In this document: piece by piece, positions 59,901 to 64,000 of the stretch
Layout of the letters: each line of letters opens with the position of its first letter
How positions within the stretch are numbered: position 1 is the stretch's first letter
NCBI GenBank assembly: GCA_025642075.2
Contig: JAODUO010001351.1
Span: forward strand, 87,501 to 151,500
Reading direction: 5' to 3'
Length of the DNA stretch: 64,000 nt
Source: Ridgeia piscesae
Lineage: Eukaryota; Annelida; Polychaeta; Sabellida; Siboglinidae
Notes under the pieces: generated by a model
Databases searched by the model: none
Told to the model about the DNA's origin: nothing
What the model saw: only the letters and a program-made list of their open reading frames with translations
Program-made: the position numbers and the translations under genes

Positions 59901-62168
59901 GGGACATTGCAGAAAGTGTGTTGGTGGGCAGAAGGACCAAATAAAATGATAATCGGTACAGATTCTTGCATTGGTGGATCTGGTAACTTGTCTTTAAATC
60001 AAGATTGAATAATAACAAAATAATGTCTTATTGTAAAATATAGCTCTGATCACCCAATGTGCCAGTGATCACTAATTTGATCATATTTCTGTACAACTTA
60101 GTTTTCATGCAAATCTTAGTTAATTTGTTTAATAAAAATTGGATGTGAAAACTAATTAAATCCAGACACAAATAATGAAATAATGTGGAAACTGCAGCAT
60201 ATGGATATTATTTCGCGAATGCAATTTCAACCATTCACCTGGCTTTGTTTGATTTGCTGCAGAGCTGATCATCACAGCGGGCGGGGAGAACGTTGCCCCA
60301 ATACTGATTGAGGACACAGTGAAGGAAGAGCTGCCGTGTGTCAGCAACTGCATGCTGATTGGGGACAAGAAGAAATTCCTCGCTGTCCTCCTCACATTGA
60401 GGGTAAGTGACTGGTTCCCTCAGTAAAGCAGCCACCTCGCAATTAAGGTCACCCCAAAACTGATTTATGGTGTAACAGTTAGGTGCAGGAAAGTAATCCT
60501 GCTAATAAGGTCACCTCACTATTGTGGTCACTTTTCTCTGTCTTGAGGGTGACTATTTTACCTTGTCCGTTTCGTTACTGTGTAATCAGTCAACGCCTAG
60601 AAGCAACCAGGTGCTGTAAGTCTGTAGTTCACTTTCCATCCGGTGCAATGAGGCTGTCGTTCACTTTCAGACTGTCGTCGACATGGAGACGATGCTCCCT
60701 ACGGAGAAGCTCAGCCCAGCAGCGGTTGCATGGTGTCGCTCCATTGGGAGCTCCGCCACGACCCTGTCAGACATCTTGAATCAGCGCGACGAAAAAATAC
60801 TGAAGGCGCTGCAGGCCGGCATCGACCGGGCAAACGGACGCGCCATCTCAAGGGCTCAGAAAATACAGAAGTGGTCTGTCCTACCTCACGACTTTTCCAT
60901 CCCTGGAGGAGAACTGGGTACGTGTGGAGAGTTTCTGTCTCCTCTAACTTGGATGTTGACTCTGTTACATGGCTGCAGAACAAAATAAATTTTATCTATG
61001 CAAGCTTTGTGGTCTGGTACTATTTTGTTTTCATGCAAATCTGATTTTATTTGCTTAATAAAAAACAGATGTGAAAACTAATTAAAAATGATTAGAAATT
61101 TGCTGTCAACAGTTTTTACATTTAGGCAAGCTGACATCTAGTACTACGAAACGTATCGGCACAGCTTTGAGCAATGTTTTATGGGTGAATGTGAATTGGT
61201 TGTAAGAATCTTGGTGAAATTGATGCCCAGTAGATTGTCTGTCCAGTGTTACACAGTGTAATACACATGTCTATTCAGTGTTACACAGTGTACTAGACAT
61301 GTCTATTCAGTGTTACAGTGTACTACGCATGTCTATTCAGTGTTACACAGTGTACTACACATGTCTATTCAGTGTTACACAGTGTACTATGCATGTCTAT
61401 TCAGTGTTACACAGTGTACTACGCATGTCTATTCAGTGTTACACAGTGTACTACGCATGTCTATTCAGTGTTACACAATGTACTACGCATGTCTATTCAG
61501 TGTTACACAGTGTACTACACATGTCTATTCAGTGTTACACAATGTACTATGCATGTCTATTCAGTGTTACACAGTGTACTACGCATGTCTATTCAGTGTT
61601 ACACAGTGTACTATGTCTATTCAGTGTTATATAGTGTACTACACATGTCTATTCAGTGTTACACAGTGTACTATGTCTATTCAGTGTTACACAGTGTACT
61701 ACACATGTTTATTTAGTGTTACACAGTGTACTACACATGTTTATTCAGTGTTACACAGTGTACTACACATGTCTATTCAGTGTTACACAGTGTACTACAC
61801 ATGTTTATTCAGTGTTACACAGTGTACTATGTCTATTCAGTGTTACACAGTGTACTACGCATGTCTATTCAGTGTTACACAGTGTACTATGTCTATTCAG
61901 TGTTATATAGTGTACTACACATGTCTATCAGGTTACACAGTGTACATGTCTATTCAGTGTTACACAGTGTACTACACATGTTTATTCAGTGTTACACAGT
62001 GTACTACACATGTCTATTCAGTGTTACACAGTGTACTACGCAGACGTTTACATTGATAAAGTGTGTGTTATAGTGATGTGTTATGTGCCTCCAGGTCCTA
62101 CCATGAAGTTGAAACGTCCAGTTGTTGTGAAGATGTACCAGAAGACAATAGACGCCTTCTATGATTGA
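35827..62168 (+). CDS. ACSBG: Long-chain fatty-acid--CoA ligase, bubblegum family (ACSBG), 16 exons
   Basis: Spliced CDS: 35827-35927, 45293-45492, 46045-46206, 46866-46951, 50392-50480, 51456-51657, 52382-52483, 53830-53877, 54385-54549, 55081-55262, 57999-58186, 58754-58863, 59627-59777, 60263-60402, 60671-60917, 62095-62168 (2247 nt, 748 aa; human ACSBG1 is about 724). It activates long and very-long-chain fatty acids to acyl-CoA via an acyl-AMP intermediate. Landmarks: ATP-binding P-loop [10 protein letters not shown] (314-323), [11 protein letters not shown] (352-362), GVPRVWEK (402-409), YGMSESTG (502-509), GD (577-578), ITGR (590-593), ITAGGENV, and a C-terminal GPTMKLKR with the likely catalytic Lys (729/731). 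No signal peptide or clear membrane span. The N-terminal ~100 residues are acidic and poorly conserved, as in vertebrate ACSBG. All introns are GT-AG and the phases are continuous. It is probably the single co-orthologue of ACSBG1 and ACSBG2. Confidence 0.94.
38186..38200 (+). promoter_or_regulatory. CTCF-like motif
   Basis: CCACCAGGGGGCATT agrees with the general CTCF consensus (CCASYAGRKGGCRSY) at 14 of 15 positions. It is a single motif match, so a chance occurrence is possible. Confidence 0.25.
39612..39692. repeat. 18-bp tandem repeat carrying four TGACGTC words
   Basis: Four copies of a unit containing GTCTGTGTGACGTCCTG. TGACGTC falls at 39626, 39644, 39662 and 39680, exactly 18 bp apart. 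Each is a 7/8 match to the CRE/ATF site TGACGTCA. Confidence 0.85.
40048..40290 (+). mobile_element. 3' end relic of a non-LTR retrotransposon
   Basis: 40048-40182 encodes a peptide with [18 protein letters not shown] and a following [10 protein letters not shown], then a stop. This is the pattern found at the C-terminus of non-LTR ORF2 proteins (a FS.AAP.LWN.LPD.I....F K..LKTHLF-type ending). The next ~100 bp resemble 51835-51960. The element is severely 5'-truncated. Confidence 0.65.
42270..42560. promoter_or_regulatory. CpG-rich patch with palindromic CRE
   Basis: A GC- and CpG-rich island in an AT-rich intron. It contains ACGATGACGTCATCGT (42472-42487), a perfect 16-bp palindrome around the full CRE TGACGTCA (42476-42483). 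A possible enhancer or alternative promoter; function is inferred. Confidence 0.35.
44265..44800. repeat. Imperfect GTGTTGTGACTCCTGCA repeat region
   Basis: Irregular tandem words CAGTGTTGTGACTCCTG, TTGTGACATGACTCC and GCAGTGTGGTGACTCC. A roughly 90-bp higher-order block (containing CAGTCACTGAGTG) is duplicated near 44620-44760. Confidence 0.75.
45165..45282. repeat. 17-bp minisatellite ending 10 bp before exon 2
   Basis: Seven in-register 17-bp units, for example TTGACATGTTCGACAGG, TTGACGTATTCAGCAAT and TTGACATATTCCACAGT. Most contain an acceptor-like YYCCACAG word. The last unit runs straight into the true acceptor CTGTTTCCAG. Confidence 0.9.
45293..45492 (+). CDS. ACSBG: ACSBG exon 2 (variable N-terminus)
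   Basis: After TGTTTCCAG. Encodes a Ser/Thr/Glu-rich, probably disordered segment ([19 protein letters not shown]). Exit phase 1 at GTAAAA. Confidence 0.82.
45493..46044 (+). other. ACSBG intron 2 (552 bp)
   Basis: AT-rich unique sequence. No element recognised. Confidence 0.85.
46045..46206 (+). CDS. ACSBG: ACSBG exon 3
   Basis: After TGTTTCAG. Encodes the start of the conserved domain ([32 protein letters not shown]). Donor GTAAGA, phase 1. Confidence 0.9.
46207..46865 (+). other. ACSBG intron 3 (659 bp)
   Basis: AT-rich unique sequence. No element recognised. Confidence 0.85.
46866..46951 (+). CDS. ACSBG: ACSBG exon 4
   Basis: After TTCTCTCAG. Encodes [20 protein letters not shown] and ends TTAKAFIK. 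The donor GTAACA at 46952 is also the first bases of a 3.2-kb minisatellite. Confidence 0.92.
46955..50169. repeat. 24-bp minisatellite filling intron 4, about 130 copies
   Basis: The unit contains CTAACACCCACCCTCAGTGC and starts at the exon 4 donor, so GTAACACTAACACCC is the first copy. There are variant copies (TTAACA, CTAGCA, CTCGGTG) and a homogeneous CTCGGTG block at 49846-50135. The segment 48600-49780 has many small indels. Since 24 is a multiple of 3, all frames stay open, which explains open frames of up to 437 codons. Confidence 0.97.
50170..50391 (+). other. ACSBG intron 4, 3' part
   Basis: 222 bp of unique sequence between the minisatellite and the exon 5 acceptor. Confidence 0.8.
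50392..50480 (+). CDS. ACSBG: ACSBG exon 5
   Basis: After GTTTACAG. Encodes [20 protein letters not shown], then [10 protein letters not shown], highly typical of ACSBG. Donor GTGAGT, phase 2. Confidence 0.94.
50481..51455 (+). other. ACSBG intron 5 (975 bp)
   Basis: Unique sequence with one direct duplication of about 32 bp near 50857-50920 (TATATAGTACTATGTAAATA). Nothing else recognised. Confidence 0.8.
51456..51657 (+). CDS. ACSBG: ACSBG exon 6
   Basis: After GTTACAG. Encodes [20 protein letters not shown] and the segment ending [10 protein letters not shown]. Donor GTATGT, phase 0. Confidence 0.94.
51658..52381 (+). other. ACSBG intron 6 (724 bp)
   Basis: Contains the retrotransposon relic at 51715-51990; the rest is unique AT-rich sequence. 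Confidence 0.8.
51715..51990 (+). mobile_element. 3' end relic of a non-LTR retrotransposon, same family as 40.05 kb
   Basis: Encodes [19 protein letters not shown], the usual penultimate motif of non-LTR ORF2 C-termini. The following DNA (GGATATTGGCGCATAAGAAG) aligns with the 40.26-kb copy (GGATATTGGCATCATAGAAG). 5'-truncated, with no intact ORF. Confidence 0.6.
52382..52483 (+). CDS. ACSBG: ACSBG exon 7
   Basis: After GTGTTTCAG. Encodes [20 protein letters not shown] and ends [10 protein letters not shown], stopping one residue into the P-loop motif. Donor GTGAGT, phase 0. A 33-bp minisatellite begins within the first bases of the intron. Confidence 0.93.
52497..53608. repeat. 33-bp minisatellite filling the 5' part of intron 7
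   Basis: About 33 units built on GTAAAATGTTAACTACAGC plus a CTTATCATAC-type tail. Variants are AGCTGC, AGCTAC, ACCTAC and AACCGC. The first diverged copy (ATTGTTAATCGCAACCGCAC) starts about 15 bp after the exon 7 donor. Each unit has a donor-like GTAAAA word. Confidence 0.95.
53609..53829 (+). other. ACSBG intron 7, 3' part
   Basis: Unique sequence up to the exon 8 acceptor. Confidence 0.8.
53830..53877 (+). CDS. ACSBG: ACSBG exon 8 (48-nt P-loop exon)
   Basis: A 48-nt exon between ATTCCACAG and GTGAGT, phase 0 at both ends. Encodes [16 protein letters not shown], the ATP/AMP-binding loop of the adenylate-forming superfamily. Confidence 0.94.
53878..54384 (+). other. ACSBG intron 8 (507 bp)
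   Basis: Contains a probable retroelement tail at 53935-54100 and a 17-bp duplication (TTACATTGGAACCTCAA) near 54150-54185. Confidence 0.75.
53935..54100 (+). mobile_element. Possible third retrotransposon ORF2 tail relic
   Basis: Encodes [20 protein letters not shown] followed by SKLLQMHLL. The spacing of FW..LP, F and K.KL...L matches the terminal motif of non-LTR ORF2 proteins, but from a different family than the 40-kb and 51.7-kb copies. Short, so uncertain. Confidence 0.45.
54385..54549 (+). CDS. ACSBG: ACSBG exon 9
   Basis: After CGTTGTAG. Encodes [12 protein letters not shown] through [12 protein letters not shown] to QPDALK. The donor GTCAGC is weak but is forced by frame and homology. 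Phase 0 at both ends. Confidence 0.92.
54550..55080 (+). other. ACSBG intron 9 (531 bp)
   Basis: Unique AT-rich sequence. Nothing recognised. Confidence 0.85.
55081..55262 (+). CDS. ACSBG: ACSBG exon 10
   Basis: After AAATTGCAG. Encodes [20 protein letters not shown] and the region ending MSLQKG. Donor GTAGGT, phase 2. Confidence 0.94.
55263..57213 (+). other. ACSBG intron 10, 5' part
   Basis: About 1.95 kb of unique AT-leaning sequence. A CTCF-like word on the minus strand (CCACCAGATGGCAAC, near 56415-56430) is the only motif noted. Confidence 0.75.
57214..57981. repeat. 24-bp minisatellite, 32 identical copies, ending at the exon 11 acceptor
   Basis: 768 bp = exactly 32 copies with no visible variation, unit containing CTGTCTAGTTCTGTCCACAC then AGAC. 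Each unit has a pyrimidine-rich stretch ending in CACAG. The array passes directly into the true acceptor CTGTTGTTTCAG. The 361-codon and 272-codon open frames through it are artefacts. Confidence 0.97.
57999..58186 (+). CDS. ACSBG: ACSBG exon 11
   Basis: After TTGTTTCAG, directly abutting a 24-bp minisatellite. Encodes [20 protein letters not shown] and later [29 protein letters not shown]. Donor GTGAGT, phase 1. Confidence 0.94.
58187..58753 (+). other. ACSBG intron 11 (567 bp) with CCTTGAA-rich repeat
   Basis: 58255-58620 is full of CCTTGAA/TTCTTGAATTT words (for example AAGGCCTTGAAATTCTTGAA). It resembles a dispersed 'CCTTGAAA' repeat seen in several animal genomes; the family was not identified. 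Confidence 0.6.
58754..58863 (+). CDS. ACSBG: ACSBG exon 12
   Basis: After CATCCGCAG. Encodes [20 protein letters not shown] and ends DDEGNGE. Donor GTAGGG, phase 0. Confidence 0.93.
58864..59100 (+). other. ACSBG intron 12, 5' part
   Basis: Unique AT-rich sequence before the exon-13-derived array. Confidence 0.8.
59101..59626 (+). repeat. 54-bp minisatellite made of the exon 13 splice acceptor plus exon 13 start
   Basis: Acceptor-like GTGTCTGTAG words (one copy GTGCCTGTAG, one GTATCTGTAG) end at 59148, 59202, 59256, 59310, 59364, 59418, 59472, 59518 and 59572, with the true acceptor at 59626. Each is followed by ATCTGTCTGTCTGGCCGTC or the CCGG variant, that is, exon 13's first 30 nt. The units are 54 bp except one of 46 bp (59473-59518). 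The last units share the exon's own CCGG and CATG variants. Confidence 0.96.
59627..59777 (+). CDS. ACSBG: ACSBG exon 13 (5' end shared with a minisatellite)
   Basis: After GTGTCTGTAG. Encodes [18 protein letters not shown] through [20 protein letters not shown]. Its first 30 nt, together with the preceding splice acceptor, are repeated in tandem upstream. Donor GTACTG, phase 1. Confidence 0.93.
59778..60262 (+). other. ACSBG intron 13 (485 bp)
   Basis: AT-rich. 60090-60165 is similar to 61015-61090 in intron 15 (shared TTTTCATGCAAATCT and GATGTGAAAACTAATTAAA). Confidence 0.75.
60263..60402 (+). CDS. ACSBG: ACSBG exon 14
   Basis: After TTGCTGCAG. Encodes [20 protein letters not shown] and [12 protein letters not shown]. 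Donor GTAAGT, phase 0. Confidence 0.94.
60403..60670 (+). other. ACSBG intron 14 (268 bp)
   Basis: Short intron with no recognised element. Confidence 0.85.
60671..60917 (+). CDS. ACSBG: ACSBG exon 15
   Basis: After TCACTTTCAG. Encodes [20 protein letters not shown] through [20 protein letters not shown]. Donor GTACGT, phase 1. Confidence 0.94.
60918..61240 (+). other. ACSBG intron 15, 5' part
   Basis: Includes the 61015-61090 copy of the element also found in intron 13; otherwise unique. Confidence 0.75.
61241..62043. repeat. 32-bp minisatellite in intron 15
   Basis: About 25 units containing GTCTATTCAGTGTTACACAG and GTACTACACAT. Some are shortened (TACTATGTC) and some carry T/C variants. 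Each unit contains the inverted repeat TACAC-A-GTGTA. The array ends about 50 bp before the exon 16 acceptor. The 248-codon open frame exists because 3 x 32 cycles through all frames. Confidence 0.95.
62095..62168 (+). CDS. ACSBG: ACSBG exon 16 (C-terminus, stop)
   Basis: After TGCCTCCAG. Encodes [20 protein letters not shown] and FYD, stop TGA 62166-62168. Contains the C-terminal lysines equivalent to the catalytic Lys of adenylate-forming enzymes. Confidence 0.94.
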
Positions 62169-64000
62169 ACGTGCTTCACTTCACGACAGTTCAACACAAT
62201 TGAAAATGTAAATTGTTCCACCGACCGTCTTGGTCCTAGTAAATCACTATGAATTTACCGTCCGAGACCAGCATCAATCTGTCACTGTCAGGGCCGATTG
62301 ATGTTTCTCGGTGCCTTCACTTGACGGCGCCACTTATGCCTTGAGGACAGAGCAAAGCCAGCTGTGATACACACAATGGCTGTCTTCGTACGTGACACGT
62401 GACACTGATAGTCGCGTCACGCATGGGGAACGTTGACCAAGCTATATCAACAGGGGTCCATTTCACTGACATTCACAAGAGCTCATAATGGCAAAATTCA
62501 TCTTTAAACTCACTTCACAGTGATCTTGTATACTTCAAACCGTCAACAGACTCACTAATGTGTCATGGAAGTAGTGTCCTCAGTGATACAAGCAGTGACT
62601 TCTGGGTATTCATAACATCCATTAAATTCCACTGTGGATTCTATTTAATGTGGATTTTCCTCACGAACTCTTGTCTAAGTGAAATGGGCCCCAGATCTCT
62701 GGATATGCAGTGTTTATGTTCATCACAAACATACCAGAACGGGGTGTATAGCAGACGCTGGCGTTACTATTGTCAGCAATGTCCAGCAGCTGGAGGCCAC
62801 AGCAAAATGTGTCGCTTGCTGGTGTGTGCATTGTTCAGAAATGACGCAAGATTGTACATTAGTGGACGATGCCCTGCAATGTGCATTGGTCACATGTTTA
62901 GGGTGTCTGTAAACTAACCTTACATTCCAGCTCCCAACTGACATCAAGGATGTCGATTCAAGTGGGCTCGCTAACCGACAGCAAGATAAAATAGGAAAGT
63001 GATGTGTAACCGAAGCCGTCCCGATTAAGTTGTCTCTTACTACGAACTGCTGTAATGATTTATCTGCCCTTTACGCTTGCCGATTTGTGAGTAGTGGTTG
63101 TCTGAGAAAGCGTCTGTTATCATTCCATGTTTACGGTGATTCAGGAGCACTGAAATGAAATAACTCTCACTTGTGGGTTGTGATTGTCGCATTGCAATTT
63201 CCGTGTAGCAGGAAGGATGTATGTATATACACTGAATGTGACCAGCTGGTGTCCGTGTTAAGCTTATGTACAGATATGTCTTGTGTTAAACATGAAGTCG
63301 ATGCCTAGGTGTATAGTCGTGTCCTTTGTTCACAGGTGTGGCTTCATGCGAACCTTTTGTCATGTTATTAATTACTATGTTCGCTCATTTATCATTAATT
63401 ATTATGTTCGCTCATTTATAGGAGATATTATGGATGGTCATGTGACTTTGTGGCCCAAACACGCAAGGTATAAACGGGTTTGTTAATTGTAGCAGTACGG
63501 ATATGAGTTATTAGTCTGACCATTAGTTGTGGTCATTAATTAACTTAGCGGAGGTATCAAAAACTGTAACGAAGGGGGTCAACGTATAAGTAGTAGATAA
63601 GTAGGGAATAATTCAGGAAGCTGGTATTGTGTGTATGTATGCACTGAGGCATGGTGTGCTTCTCGACTAACTCAAAAACTAAAACTGAATTCAGTCGTCA
63701 AGCACTGATGTTAATGTATGTATGTCTGTATGCGGTCTAATTTATATGTACCTAGTTGTTGACATATCATTTGTTGTGAGCATGCACTGTGTAGCCAAAC
63801 ATTATCATGCAGGTTGTGATGCTGTATTACTAATTACCAAGTGTGTCTATAACTCAAGATGCTATTAACTTATTTGAGTGTTTATGTAGATTTTCAAAGT
63901 GTACATGGCATGTTAATGCGGTATTGGTTAAGATATTATTAACTGTTATAGATGATGTATATTGATCATGATGACGTTTGCCTTAGTGCTGTCGTTGCTG
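62169..64000 (+). other. ACSBG 3' UTR and downstream DNA
   Basis: No canonical AATAAA was seen before the window end. An ATTAAA variant lies at 62621-62626, followed by GT-rich sequence, which could end the transcript. A 27-bp duplication (ATGTTCGCTCATTTAT) lies at 63366-63420. The 119-codon frame at 62558 has no recognised domain. Confidence 0.5.
62621..62626 (+). terminator. Candidate variant poly(A) signal ATTAAA for ACSBG
   Basis: The commonest non-canonical hexamer, 453 nt after the stop codon. No transcript evidence. Confidence 0.3.

Noticed and set aside
61278..62073. 248-codon frame in the 32-bp array
   Set aside because: Repeat artefact between ACSBG exons 15 and 16.
62558..62917. 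119-codon open frame after ACSBG
   Set aside because: Lies in the likely 3' UTR with no recognisable domain.

Overview
This is a 64-kb window of animal nuclear DNA. It holds two intron-rich protein genes, both on the + strand, in a background of dinucleotide microsatellites, minisatellites and retroelement fragments. I see no prokaryotic, organellar or viral gene. The organism is a bilaterian. My leading guess is a non-vertebrate deuterostome such as amphioxus, because minisatellites anchored at intron splice sites (reported there as 'mirages', from memory) are prominent here. A mollusc or another marine invertebrate is not excluded.

Layout. (1) Positions 1-10715 hold a three-exon Kruppel-like factor of the KLF9/13/14/16 group, closest to KLF13: 279 aa, with a SIN3-interaction helix, a conserved ARILADLN motif and three C2H2 fingers, one finger per exon. 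A likely poly(A) signal lies at 11849. (2) Positions 11.9-28.6 kb are intergenic. They hold long (AC)n, (AT)n and (ACTCAC)n arrays, a tRNA-derived SINE, a 66-nt hairpin and a 3.5-kb GT-rich block that contains a degraded second copy of its own left flank. (3) Positions 28.6-35.8 kb hold a candidate promoter segment, a (GA)n array and minisatellites. (4) Positions 35827-62168 hold a complete 16-exon acyl-CoA synthetase of the bubblegum family (ACSBG), 748 aa. Every splice junction was checked for reading-frame continuity and the total is 2247 nt with no frame break. (5) Positions 62.2-64 kb are its 3' UTR and downstream DNA.

The most unusual feature is in the ACSBG introns. Five of the 15 introns carry a minisatellite that starts at the donor or ends at the acceptor (introns 1, 4, 7, 10 and 12), and intron 15 has one ending about 50 bp from its acceptor. 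In intron 12 the repeat unit itself contains the 3' splice site plus the first 30 nt of exon 13. As a result the true acceptor is preceded by nine tandem copies of itself, eight of which would put a stop codon in frame.

The two genes have no evident biochemical link: one is a nuclear GC-box repressor/activator, the other activates long-chain fatty acids. Their adjacency may be ancestral, because the human co-orthologues are also paired by chromosome (KLF13 with ACSBG1 on 15, KLF16 with ACSBG2 on 19p13.3, from memory).
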